Of a stretch of DNA of 53,391 bases, positions 34,109-42,480 are shown piece by piece. This DNA is from UBA1172 sp002457135 (GTDB lineage: Bacteria; Pseudomonadota; Alphaproteobacteria; Puniceispirillales; UBA1172), in NCBI GenBank assembly GCA_965660935.1, contig CBFIBR010000014.1, forward strand, positions 1 through 53,391, written 5' to 3'. The first letter of the stretch is position 1; every line of letters begins with the position of its first letter. The position numbers and the translations under genes are program-made. Below the pieces are notes generated by a model that saw only the letters and a program-made list of their open reading frames with translations, was not told where the DNA came from and ran no database searches.

Positions 34109-35357
34109 CGGGTTTCTCCCTTTTGGCAGCCGCACCCGCCATCGCCATGCCGCCGATAATCGGGGCCGAGATGGATTGTGGCAGGGGACGGGTCCGTTCA
34201 ATCAGCGACAGCACCGGCAGTACCAGCAGGAAGTGGAAGAAATACCATGTTGTGGCAAGGCGCGACAGGACCACATAAATGCCTTCCGCAGGCTTGGCAC
34301 CGAGGTAGCCGAGCAGGATGCAGTCAGCGAACAGCAGCCAGAAGAACACCTTGAAGATCGGCCGGAAGCGACCACTCCGAACAGGTGATTTGTCGAGCCA
34401 TGGCAGAACAAACAGAACCGCAATCGCACCAAACATGAACAGCACGCCGCCAAGCTTGTCAGGGATAGCCCTGAGGATGGCGTAGAACGGCAGGAAGTAC
34501 CACTCAGGGACGATATGCGCCGGGGTTTGCAGCGGGTTGGCCGGAATGTAGTTGTCCGGGTGGCCGAGGAAGTTCGGGTAGAAGAACACGGCCGAGGCAA
34601 AAATCGTCAGGAAAACAACCAGCCCGAACAGGTCCTTGGATGTGTAGTACGGGTGGAACGGGATGGTGTCCTGCTTGCCGCTGACATCAATGCCGAGCGG
34701 GTTGTTGGAACCGAAACGGTGCAGCGCGATAATGTGCAGCAGCACCACACCAACAATCATGAACGGCATCAGGTAATGCAGGGCAAAGAAACGTGACAGG
34801 GTCGGGTTATCAACCGAGAAACCGCCCCAGAGCCAGACCACAATGCTCTCACCAATAAACGGAATGGCCGAGAACAGGTTGGTGATCACCGTGGCACCCC
34901 AGAAGCTCATCTGCCCCCATGGCAAAACATACCCCATGAAAGCGGTTGCCATCATCAAGAGGAGGATCATCACGCCGAGGATCCAGAGCAATTCACGCGG
35001 CGCCTTGTAGGAACCATAGTAAAGCCCGCGGAAGATATGAATATAAACCACAATAAAGAAGAAGCTGGCCCCGTTCATGTGGATATAGCGGATCAGCCAG
35101 CCATGGTTGACATCACGCATGATGCGCTCAACGCTGGCAAAGGCATGATCAACATGCGGGGTGTAGTGCATCGCCAGGATGATACCGGTGGCAATCATCA
35201 TGACCAGCGCAAACCCGGCCAGTGAACCAAGGTTCCACAGATAGGAAAGGTTTTTAGGGGTTGGATATTCATTCAGCTCATGGTGCATGAAGCTGAACAC
35301 CGGCAGACGGTGGTCGATCCAGTTGACGACGGGATTTTTAAAGTTCTGCATTTGCAT
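34101..35357 (-). CDS. petB: Ubiquinol-cytochrome c reductase, cytochrome b
   Basis: Transmembrane core of complex III that carries hemes bL and bH. 418 aa, eight membrane spans. The four heme ligands are H93 and H107 (RYIHMNGASFFF, VYIHIFRGLYYG) and H194 and H208 (FALHYLMPFM, LLHIIALHRFG). Quinol oxidation site PEWY is present (HIVPEWYFLPFYAILRAIP). The start MQMQNFKNPV could be the first or second Met. It lies 12 nt after petA and overlaps petC. Confidence 0.97.
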   Translation of the reverse strand: MQMQNFKNPVVNWIDHRLPVFSFMHHELNEYPTPKNLSYLWNLGSLAGFALVMMIATGIILAMHYTPHVDHAFASVERIMRDVNHGWLIRYIHMNGASFFFIVVYIHIFRGLYYGSYKAPRELLWILGVMILLLMMATAFMGYVLPWGQMSFWGATVITNLFSAIPFIGESIVVWLWGGFSVDNPTLSRFFALHYLMPFMIVGVVLLHIIALHRFGSNNPLGIDVSGKQDTIPFHPYYTSKDLFGLVVFLTIFASAVFFYPNFLGHPDNYIPANPLQTPAHIVPEWYFLPFYAILRAIPDKLGGVLFMFGAIAVLFVLPWLDKSPVRSGRFRPIFKVFFWLLFADCILLGYLGAKPAEGIYVVLSRLATTWYFFHFLLVLPVLSLIERTRPLPQSISAPIIGGMAMAGAAAKREKPDA

Positions 35358-35369
35358 CAGTTAATCTCC

Positions 35370-35900
35370 TTAACCGATCTTGATAACGCTGTCTGAGATG
35401 AATTCATATGGCGGAACGCCGAGATTGGTTGGCGCAGGCCCCTTGCGGATGCGCCCGGATGTATCGTAGTGCGAACCGTGGCATGGACAGAACCAGCCGT
35501 TGTAATCGCCCTTAACTTCACCAATTTTCTGTCCCAACGGTACACAACCGAGATGGGTACAGATGCCTTCGATTACAAGCAGCTCAGGTTTCTGGACACG
35601 ATCACCATCGACTTGCGGGTCACGCAGGTCATCCATGTTGGCGGCGGCGGCGGTCTGGATTTCATCAGCCGTGCGGTGCCGGATGAAAACAGGCTTGCCC
35701 CGCCATTTGACGGTGATCGCCTGACCTTCGGTAATGCCCGCGATGTTGACCTCAATGGATGCCAGCGCCAGGGTATCGGCGGCCGGGTTCATCTGGTCGA
35801 TCAATGGATAGACAACGGCCGCAGCACCCACCGCCATCATGGTGTTTGTGGCCACCACGATGAAATCCCGTCGCCCTTTATCGGTTGTAGCTTCTGACAT
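35370..35900 (-). CDS. petA: Ubiquinol-cytochrome c reductase, Rieske iron-sulfur subunit
   Basis: 176 aa from MSEATTDKGRRDF with GGGGGAGAGC directly upstream; a longer frame to 35957 lacks this signal. The N-terminal twin arginine (R10-R11, RRDFIVVA) and membrane anchor allow Tat translocation. The 2Fe-2S site is C114-T-H116-L-G-C119 and C138-P-C140-H141-GSHYD. It is the first gene of petABC. Confidence 0.97.
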   Translation of the reverse strand: MSEATTDKGRRDFIVVATNTMMAVGAAAVVYPLIDQMNPAADTLALASIEVNIAGITEGQAITVKWRGKPVFIRHRTADEIQTAAAANMDDLRDPQVDGDRVQKPELLVIEGICTHLGCVPLGQKIGEVKGDYNGWFCPCHGSHYDTSGRIRKGPAPTNLGVPPYEFISDSVIKIG

Positions 35901-35966
35901 GCTCTCCCCCGTATCAAAATTTACTCTTAAACATATACTCCTGATCGCGTCCGGCATAAAAGGAAA

Positions 35967-35981
35967 CCGTCACGCAGACGG
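35967..35981 (-). terminator. Possible terminator between hemF and petA
   Basis: On the minus strand CCGTC and GACGG form a 5-bp stem with a 5-nt loop, followed by TTTCCTTTT. The stem is short, so it may only be partial. It would separate the hemF transcript from petABC. Confidence 0.35.
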
Positions 35982-36020
35982 CCGAATGCGACAAAATGCC
36001 CGCGTATCTGACCCTTAGGA

Positions 36021-36935
36021 TCAGGGCCAGCGGACCTCCGGCGGCAGCGACATCAGGATCGCTTCGACATTGCCGCCTGTCTTCAGCCCGAACACAGTAC
36101 CCCGGTCGTAGAGCAGGTTGAACTCCACATAACGGCCACGCCGGACCAGCTGGTGATGACGGTCATCCTCGGTGAACGGCGTTTCCATCCGGCGGCGGAC
36201 CAGTTGCGGGTAGATATCAAGGAACGCCAGCCCGACATCACGGGTAAAGGCAAATTCACCCTCATAATCCCCGGCATCGAGGTAATCATAGAAAATCCCG
36301 CCAACGCCCCGCGCCTCATCCCGATGCTGGAGATGGAAATAGTCATCGCACCATTTCTTGTATTCAGGGTAATACGCCGGATCATGGGAATCGCAGGCTG
36401 ATTTCAGCCGGGCGTGAAAATCGGCGGTGTCTTCATCAAACGGCATGATCGGTGTCAGATCGGCCCCGCCACCAAACCAGCGCTTGCCATCCTCACCCCC
36501 GGTGTTGAGGTAGCGCGTGTTCATGTGAACCGCCGGAACAAACGGGTTGCGCAGATGCGCCACCAGTGAAATCCCGCTGGCCCAGAAGGTCGGGTTATCG
36601 GCAGTACCCGGTATCTGGCCCCTGAAATTTTCGCTGAACTCCCCCTCAACGGTGGAGATATTGACCCCGACTTTCTCAAACACCGTGCCATGCATGATTG
36701 ACATGACCCCGCCTCCACCGTCGGGACGGTCCCATGCTTTGCGCCCGAACCGGCCCGGCTCCCCTGCTTCGGGGTGGGCCTTGGTGTAGTCATCCTCAAT
36801 CGCCTCAAAGGCGGCGCAGATCCGGTCACGCAGATCAGCGAACCAGGCGCGGGCGGCATCCTGACGGGCGTACCATTCATCAGGGGTGACGGGCTCAGAC
36901 GGCTTGTTCCGTTTTTCGGTTGCAGCAGCATCCAT
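36021..36935 (-). CDS. hemF: Oxygen-dependent coproporphyrinogen-III oxidase
   Basis: Aerobic step from coproporphyrinogen III to protoporphyrinogen IX in heme synthesis. 304 aa. The family core is complete: GGGGVMSIMHGTVFEKVGVN, FVPAVHMNTRYL with the catalytic-region His, WFGGGADLTP, the KKWCDDYFHLQHRDEARGVGGIFYDYL block and the end RYVEFNLLYDRGTVFGL. It lies 25 nt after cca and upstream of petABC, which need heme. Confidence 0.97.
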   Translation of the reverse strand: MDAAATEKRNKPSEPVTPDEWYARQDAARAWFADLRDRICAAFEAIEDDYTKAHPEAGEPGRFGRKAWDRPDGGGGVMSIMHGTVFEKVGVNISTVEGEFSENFRGQIPGTADNPTFWASGISLVAHLRNPFVPAVHMNTRYLNTGGEDGKRWFGGGADLTPIMPFDEDTADFHARLKSACDSHDPAYYPEYKKWCDDYFHLQHRDEARGVGGIFYDYLDAGDYEGEFAFTRDVGLAFLDIYPQLVRRRMETPFTEDDRHHQLVRRGRYVEFNLLYDRGTVFGLKTGGNVEAILMSLPPEVRWP

Positions 36936-36960
36936 GGTGGGGGTCCTTTCGATGGATGTC

Positions 36961-38235
36961 CTACTCTGTTGCCAGGATATCGTCCAGTTTTTTCAGCAGA
37001 TCATCACGGCTGAGCTGAAAGCCGGAGGCGGCCCATTCAGCCTCAATACGGCGCAGGATAACGCCAATCCCCTCCCCCGCTGGCACACCGCGTTCCCTGA
37101 TATCATCACCGCCAAGGGGCATGACGGGCAGATGCCATTCATTGAGCCGCCTGTAGGCAGCCTGATCAACCGTGCCGGACTGCCTGATCGCGCTCATGGC
37201 GTATCGGCTGGCGAGGTCTTCGGGGGCCTGCTCACCCGATCGCAGAAGTGGCCAGGCCTGTTGTTGCCAGTCCCCCCCTTCCAGGCTTCCGGCATCAACG
37301 GCATCATCAGCCAGCGCAAGTTGCCGTGCCTCCCGCCGGGACAGGCGCAGCCGGGTTGCTGTTGCCTGCCTGTCCGCACCAGCGATAATGAACCCCAGCC
37401 GGAGCATGGGGGCATCAAACCCTTTCAGCGCCACCAGTGCCTGCATTCCATCCAGTTTGAAACCGCCCGGGGCGATCAGGCGATCAACCCCGGCCCGCAT
37501 CATTGCCTTGAGGCCGGGGAGGTGACCAGCGGCCATGATGCCGCGCATCTCATGGCCCATTCTTTCGCCTGAAATCCGGTCAAGATGCTCGGCCAAAAGC
37601 GTGATCGCCTGCATCGCCTCCGCATCAGGGGCGGTCTTGCCAAAGCGGGAATAAAACCGGAAAAACCGCATGATCCGCAGATAGTCTTCACGTATTCGCG
37701 TCTCCGCATCCCCGACAAAACGGACAATCCCGGCCTTGAGGTCAGCCAGCCCGCCAAACGGGTCATGCAACTTGCCGTGGTGGTCAAGCGACATGCTGTT
37801 GATGGTGAAATCGCGCCGTCTTGCGTCTTCGGTCCAGTCTGTACCGAAACGCACCTCGGCATGCCGGCCATCGGTGGTGATATCCTCCCTCAGGGTCGTC
37901 AGTTCAACAACAGGCCCCGGAGTTTGAGGGGAGGGGTGAGGGGGATTTTGAGGCGCAACCACCGTCACCGTGCCATGGGCTATGCCTGTCGGGATAACGC
38001 GCAATCCCGCCCCTTTCAGCACCCGCACCACATCATCAGGGTGCAGCGTTGTCGCCATATCGATATCGCCCGGATGATCGCTTTTATCATGAAGCAGCAC
38101 AGCATCACGCACCATCCCGCCGACAAACCGCGCCTCACCGCCAGCATCGGTGATGGCTGAAATAATCCGGGATGGCAGGGGGGCTGACAGCAACCCAACA
38201 GCGATTGAGCCATTCAAATCAGCGTTTACGCTCAT
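36961..38235 (-). CDS. cca: CCA tRNA nucleotidyltransferase / poly(A) polymerase family
   Basis: 424 aa. Adds or repairs the 3-prime CCA end of tRNAs (bacterial class II). Motifs: ARFVGGMVRDAVL, the metal-binding GDIDMATT, VIPTGIAHGTVTVV, RDFTINSMS, IRFVGDAETRIREDYLRIMRFFRFYSRFG. In the alphaproteobacterial group the exact CCA or poly(A) activity is not settled by sequence. It starts inside the last 4 nt of the DUF6111 gene. Confidence 0.92.
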   Translation of the reverse strand: MSVNADLNGSIAVGLLSAPLPSRIISAITDAGGEARFVGGMVRDAVLLHDKSDHPGDIDMATTLHPDDVVRVLKGAGLRVIPTGIAHGTVTVVAPQNPPHPSPQTPGPVVELTTLREDITTDGRHAEVRFGTDWTEDARRRDFTINSMSLDHHGKLHDPFGGLADLKAGIVRFVGDAETRIREDYLRIMRFFRFYSRFGKTAPDAEAMQAITLLAEHLDRISGERMGHEMRGIMAAGHLPGLKAMMRAGVDRLIAPGGFKLDGMQALVALKGFDAPMLRLGFIIAGADRQATATRLRLSRREARQLALADDAVDAGSLEGGDWQQQAWPLLRSGEQAPEDLASRYAMSAIRQSGTVDQAAYRRLNEWHLPVMPLGGDDIRERGVPAGEGIGVILRRIEAEWAASGFQLSRDDLLKKLDDILATE

Positions 38236-38507
38236 TGGCTTTCCGGCTGGTTGAACTTGCCTGGCTTGATTTCACCGCCTTCGATTGTGGCGGGTTTGTA
38301 ATCGGCATCTTTCGGCGACCGCTCATGATCAGCCAGCAGAAACAGCCCGATCACCAGCACCGCGATGCCAGCTGCCCATGGTATCAGGCTGATGGCGGGT
38401 TTATCCTCCACCAGCGTTGTCTCAGATTTCCTGCTGCGGCGGGCCAGCAGAATACCGATCGCGGCCCCCACCAGCACAGCCAGAAGCATTATGGCGTATC
38501 GGGTCAT
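38232..38507 (-). CDS. Small two-helix membrane protein, DUF6111-like
   Basis: 91 aa with two hydrophobic segments (residues about 5-22 and 42-58) separated by a basic loop (RRSRKSE). The C-terminal segment YKPATIEGGEIKPGKF fits the end of DUF6111, a family found next to Nudix and cca genes in Alphaproteobacteria. Function unknown. Overlaps both neighbours by 4 nt. Confidence 0.65.
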   Translation of the reverse strand: MTRYAIMLLAVLVGAAIGILLARRSRKSETTLVEDKPAISLIPWAAGIAVLVIGLFLLADHERSPKDADYKPATIEGGEIKPGKFNQPESQ

Positions 38508-39085
38508 GCTTCACGCTCCTTTCTCGGTTGAGGGTATAGCAGCCTCGCCCATTGCACAATCAGCCGGGCTGTTGCCCCCCAGATGTATTCATGGTCATGA
38601 CGGATTGTCCATGACTGATAGGCTTTGCCCTGATAGTCCCGCATCACCGACAGATGATTGGCGGGGTTGAGCAGGGGCAGCACGGGTTCGATCAGAATCC
38701 GGTCAACCTCACCAGGGTCGGGGGTGAGGCACAGATCACCCGTCACCCGGCCGAGGACAGGGGCAATATGGAACCCCGCCGTTGTCACCACCCCGGGCAG
38801 ATAGCCGATAACCTCAACGCATTCACGGGCCAGGGTGATTTCCTCAAAGGCTTCACGCATGGCGGCCTCTGCCGGGGTTTCAGCGGCTTCGATACGGCCG
38901 CCGGGGAAACTGATCTGACCGGCATGATGGCGAAGATGATCAGCCCGCCGGGTCAGGATCACCGATGGCCCGTCCTGTTCGTGATCGATCAGGCCAACCA
39001 GCACGGCCGAGGGCCGTGATCCGGCCGGGGCGGGATCAGGTTCGGGTTTTGCCACTTCAACCAGTTGTTGCCAGCTGGTCATCAC
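38504..39085 (-). CDS. Nudix hydrolase, CoA pyrophosphatase type
   Basis: 193 aa. The Nudix box G-x5-E-x7-REUxEExGU is present from GRIEAAETPAEAAMREAFEE, with Thr in place of the final Gly. HAGQISFPGGR just before it is the CoA pyrophosphatase type signature. The likely action is hydrolysis of CoA or its derivatives to 4-phosphopantetheine and 3,5-ADP. It overlaps genes on both sides by 4 nt. Confidence 0.9.
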   Translation of the reverse strand: MMTSWQQLVEVAKPEPDPAPAGSRPSAVLVGLIDHEQDGPSVILTRRADHLRHHAGQISFPGGRIEAAETPAEAAMREAFEEITLARECVEVIGYLPGVVTTAGFHIAPVLGRVTGDLCLTPDPGEVDRILIEPVLPLLNPANHLSVMRDYQGKAYQSWTIRHDHEYIWGATARLIVQWARLLYPQPRKEREA

Positions 39086-39639
39086 GCCCCCTCATTGTCG
39101 GCATCACCGGCAAGCGGGAAAAATTGCCCATAACTCATTACCCCGAAGACACCATCCCTTTCTTCGGCGTGTTCAACCATGTCATAGAACGCCTGCCGCC
39201 CGATCCGGGCATCCAGCCTGCCCCTCAGGCGGATATAGGGGCGCGGTTCATCGGCATTGGCCCCTTCCTCAACCCTCAGGGGGTGTTCTGCATCCAGCGG
39301 GACCTGTTCTTCGGTATTGGTGACAAAATCGATTGTCTGATCCGCACCATCGCCGTTGATCAACGCCGTGGTGGCAATAAAGGGGGCATCCTCAACCTCA
39401 ATCCGGCCACGCTCACCCGGGTTGACCAGCCAGTAGCTGCCATCAGCCAGCCGCAGCATCAATCCGGCCAGCATACGCACCAGCGCCGTTCGCTGCATCA
39501 ACCCGCCCTGATGGAACCAGTTGCCGTCACGATCTATACGAATCCCGAAATCCTGCACCGCCATGCCCTGGTCCTCAAGGCGATGATAAATCTGTTCAAG
39601 TTCCTCGGTGGAGAAGGATTTGCGCAACGGTTTGGCCAT
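39082..39639 (-). CDS. DUF1285 domain-containing protein
   Basis: 185 aa, no signal or membrane segment. The DUF1285 pattern is visible: FGIRIDRDGNWFHQGGLMQRTALVRMLAGLML, then GSYWLVNPGERGRIEVEDAPF. The family is of unknown function and is commonly linked with Nudix and cca genes. It leads the four-gene operon, each junction being an ATGA overlap. Confidence 0.88.
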   Translation of the reverse strand: MAKPLRKSFSTEELEQIYHRLEDQGMAVQDFGIRIDRDGNWFHQGGLMQRTALVRMLAGLMLRLADGSYWLVNPGERGRIEVEDAPFIATTALINGDGADQTIDFVTNTEEQVPLDAEHPLRVEEGANADEPRPYIRLRGRLDARIGRQAFYDMVEHAEERDGVFGVMSYGQFFPLAGDADNEGA

Positions 39640-39692
39640 AAGACTATTCTAGCGGTGTTGGGAAAAAACAAAATGCGAAAAAATTACAACTT

Positions 39693-39712
39693 TTAAGGGA
39701 AATTTAACCCTT
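39693..39712. promoter_or_regulatory. CtrA-like box and small dyad in the DUF1285/arsR divergent gap
   Basis: TTAA (39693-39696), a 7-nt spacer and TTAA (39704-39707) followed by C fit the CtrA consensus TTAA-N7-TTAAC. The same stretch includes AAGGG (39695-39699) facing CCCTT (39708-39712). It lies about 40 bp upstream of the ArsR-type gene. Confidence 0.3.
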
Positions 39713-39751
39713 TTTGCATAAGATACTCCAAACAATAGAAAAGGTAGTGCC

Positions 39752-40183
39752 ATGTGGTCTCGACTTGGCAAAGGGTTAGTCTCTTCCAATCCGGGGAATT
39801 CTGCTAAAAAAGCAAAGTCTCCCAGCACCTACAAACGTGGTCAGGGCAGGCGGAAAGCCGACACGCTCAACTCCTCCAGCAGGGCCACCACTATTCTCAA
39901 GGCGATGAGCAATCATCAACGCCTGGAAATCCTGTCAAATCTGATGAATGGTGAGGAACGATCCGTTTCCGAACTTGAAAGCACGCTGAAAACGCTCAGC
40001 CAGTCTGCCCTGTCGCAGCATCTTGGCCGTTTGCGTGATGCCCGTATCGTCAAGACAAGGCGCGATTCCCAGATGATTTTCTATTCGCTTGAGGATGAAT
40101 GCGTTCAGCAGGTCATGGAATTGTTGTCCAGCCTCTACACCGATGACCCTGCCCTCATCAACAAACCCGATTCTGGTAAATAG
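39752..40183 (+). CDS. ArsR family winged-helix regulator
   Basis: 143 aa. A basic, disordered N-terminal extension of about 40 residues precedes a typical ArsR core: LKAMSNHQRLEILSNLM, VSELESTLKTLSQSALSQHLGRLRDARIVKTRR, MIFYSLEDECVQQVMELL. With the TauE/SafE permease downstream it resembles BigR/SqrR-type sulfide sensors. Only one Cys (in LEDECVQQ) is in the core; the helix-2 position where I expect the other sensor Cys is Ser in EILSNLM. Metal sites are not evident. Confidence 0.85.
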   Translation: MWSRLGKGLVSSNPGNSAKKAKSPSTYKRGQGRRKADTLNSSSRATTILKAMSNHQRLEILSNLMNGEERSVSELESTLKTLSQSALSQHLGRLRDARIVKTRRDSQMIFYSLEDECVQQVMELLSSLYTDDPALINKPDSGK

Positions 40184-40281
40184 ATTTTCTTCAGGCAATG
40201 AGGTTTTCTCCGGATTATTCACTCGCCCGTCCAGCACTTTTCTGGTAGGTGATGGGTAGTTGAATAAGTGACATAAAATCC

Positions 40282-41196
40282 ATGTATATCTATCTTCCGA
40301 TTGCCGAAATTTCGATGAATGTGTTTACCATCATCGGGCTTGGCGGCATGGTTGGTCTTCTTTCCGGCATTTTTGGTGTCGGCGGTGGTTTTCTGATGAC
40401 ACCGCTGCTGATTTTTCTTGGGGTGCCTGCACCGGTGGCCGTGGGGACTGAGGCCAATCAGATCGTGGCATCATCCGTATCCGGGGTTCTCGCCCATTTT
40501 CGGCGTGGCAACGTCGATATCAAGATGGGGCTGGTGCTGCTCGCTGGCGGTCTTTTCGGGTCCACCATCGGGGTGGCACTGTTTGCGCTCCTGCGTGAAC
40601 TTGGCCAGATTGATGTTGTCATCAAGCTCAGCTTTATTGTCTTCCTCGGGATCATCGGGTCGCTGATGCTGTTTGAGAGCATCCGGTCGATCCTGCGCGC
40701 CCGCCTCCCCGGCGCACGGCGCGGCAAGCTGCATCAACACAACTGGCTTCATGGCCTGCCGTTCAAGATGCGGTTCCGTAAATCAAAGCTTTATATCTCC
40801 GCGCTGCTGCCGTTTCTGGTGGGTGCGCTGGTTGGCGTCCTGTCGGCCATCATGGGTGTTGGCGGCGGGTTTATCATGGTTCCGGCGATGATCTATCTGC
40901 TCGGCATGCCTACCGCGGTGGTGGTGGGAACCTCCCTGTTCCAGATTATTTTTGTTACCGCCAACGTGACTTTCCTGCAATCGGTTCAGACCCAGACGGT
41001 GGATATCGTCCTTGCCGGATTGCTGCTCTTCGGTGCGGTGATCGGCGCCCAGTTCGGCACGCGCATTGGTGCCATGCTCAAGGGCGAACAGTTGCGCGGC
41101 CTTCTCGCCCTGATCGTCCTGATGGTCTGTTTCAAGCTGGTGCTGGATGTTGTCCTGACCCCGGATGACCTGTTCTCGCTGGAGATTTTGCGATGA
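40282..41196 (+). CDS. TauE/SafE (TSUP) family membrane transporter
   Basis: 304 aa with about eight hydrophobic segments. Two repeats carry the family signature (GIFGVGGGFLMTPLLIF near residue 30 and IMGVGGGFIMVPAMIYLLG at 196). Members export sulfite, sulfoacetate or other sulfur anions. The start MYIYLPIAEISMN is typical for the alphaproteobacterial form. The stop overlaps the start of the TIGR02186 gene by 4 nt. The ArsR gene 98 nt upstream may control it. Confidence 0.92.
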   Translation: MYIYLPIAEISMNVFTIIGLGGMVGLLSGIFGVGGGFLMTPLLIFLGVPAPVAVGTEANQIVASSVSGVLAHFRRGNVDIKMGLVLLAGGLFGSTIGVALFALLRELGQIDVVIKLSFIVFLGIIGSLMLFESIRSILRARLPGARRGKLHQHNWLHGLPFKMRFRKSKLYISALLPFLVGALVGVLSAIMGVGGGFIMVPAMIYLLGMPTAVVVGTSLFQIIFVTANVTFLQSVQTQTVDIVLAGLLLFGAVIGAQFGTRIGAMLKGEQLRGLLALIVLMVCFKLVLDVVLTPDDLFSLEILR

Positions 41197-41942
41197 TGCG
41201 CTGGCTGATGACCACCATGCTGATGCTGACGATTGTCTTGCCCGGGGCAACGGCACAGGCCGCGCTGGTGGCTGATCTTGACCAGAAAGAGGTTCAGATC
41301 AGCACTGATTTCAACGGTGCTGAGCTGCTGCTCTTCGGTGCGCTCAAGCTGCAGGATGATGACGGCATTGCCATTGTTGTTTCAGGGCCACCGAAATCCG
41401 TTGCCGTTCGCCGCAAGGATAAGGTGGCCGGAATATGGATCAACACCGAATCGGCAACACTGGTCGGTATTCCCAGTTTCTATCACATCCTTTCAACCCA
41501 CCCGATTGATGATATTGCCCTGCCCCTTGAACGCCAGAAAACGCGCCTCGGCTATAACTACATTCCCTTCAAGCTGCAAAGCGGATCACGGATTGACGAA
41601 GGTGATGACAAGGAATGGCGTGAGGCACTGCATCGCAACATGGAAGCAAACGGTCTGTGGGGCAAGGATGTCGGTGATGTGCGCATGCTCGAAAACGCGC
41701 TGTTCAGGACCAACGTTGTCCTGCCCGCCAATATTCACCCTGGCCAGTATGAAGTCCGCATCCTGCATTTCCGTGATGGCATGATGATCAACGAAGAAAT
41801 TTCAATGATCGATGTTGTCAAATCAGGCTTGAGTTCGGGGATTTATAATGTAGCCCATAGCTACGCGCCCTTTTATGGTATATTCGCAATTGTTTTCGCT
41901 GTTGGTGCTGGCTGGCTGGCCGCTGTTGCATTCCGCCGCTAG
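41193..41942 (+). CDS. TIGR02186 family membrane protein
   Basis: 249 aa. N-terminal signal peptide ending near TAQAALVA, then a periplasmic beta-rich domain (LVADLDQKEVQISTDFNGAELLLFGAL) and one C-terminal membrane span (YGIFAIVFAVGAGWLAAVAF). The family is almost always coupled to TSUP permeases in Alphaproteobacteria. Function unknown; a periplasmic partner of the transporter is plausible. Confidence 0.88.
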   Translation: MMRWLMTTMLMLTIVLPGATAQAALVADLDQKEVQISTDFNGAELLLFGALKLQDDDGIAIVVSGPPKSVAVRRKDKVAGIWINTESATLVGIPSFYHILSTHPIDDIALPLERQKTRLGYNYIPFKLQSGSRIDEGDDKEWREALHRNMEANGLWGKDVGDVRMLENALFRTNVVLPANIHPGQYEVRILHFRDGMMINEEISMIDVVKSGLSSGIYNVAHSYAPFYGIFAIVFAVGAGWLAAVAFRR

Positions 41943-41969
41943 CAGGCTGATCAATTCCGGGGGGAATTC

Positions 41970-42467
41970 ATGGTAGATCGACGCAAATCCCAGGCAGGGC
42001 AGGAAGACGGCAGGGTCTTTCTGGTGGTTGTTGATGACAGCGAGGAGCTGCATCAGGCGCTTTATTTTGCCTGCCGCCGGGCCAAGCGCCTAAATGGACG
42101 AATCGCGCTCATGTACTGTATTCGCCCGGCCGAGTTTCAGCATTTCGCCGGCGTTGGTGAGCTGATGCGTGAGGAAGCCCGTGAACAGGCTGAAAACATG
42201 CTGCGGGTCAACAGCGAATGGGTCCATGACCTGACAGGGAAGAACCCCATGGTCTACCTGCGCGAGGGCGACCCGAGGGTTGAGGTGATCAACCTGATCA
42301 ATGAGGATGAGCAGATATCCATCCTCATCCTGGGTGCCAACACCAAGGGCGACAGCACCGGCCCCCTGATCAGCTACCTCACCACCAAGGGTGCGGCTGA
42401 ATGCCCGGTGCCGATCACGATTGTGCCGGGCAACCTGTCGGATGAAGATATCGACCGGCTGACCTGA
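41970..42467 (+). CDS. Universal stress protein (UspA domain)
   Basis: 165 aa, one UspA domain: VFLVVVDDSEELHQALYFACRRA, ALMYCIRPAEFQ, LREGDPRVEVINLI, SILILGANTKGDSTGPLISYL. The ATP-binding loop G-x2-G-x9-G is only partly kept, so nucleotide binding is uncertain. It follows the TSUP/TIGR02186 pair by 27 nt and precedes the M81 gene by 13 nt. Confidence 0.88.
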   Translation: MVDRRKSQAGQEDGRVFLVVVDDSEELHQALYFACRRAKRLNGRIALMYCIRPAEFQHFAGVGELMREEAREQAENMLRVNSEWVHDLTGKNPMVYLREGDPRVEVINLINEDEQISILILGANTKGDSTGPLISYLTTKGAAECPVPITIVPGNLSDEDIDRLT

Positions 42468-42480
42468 TCATCTGGACGGG

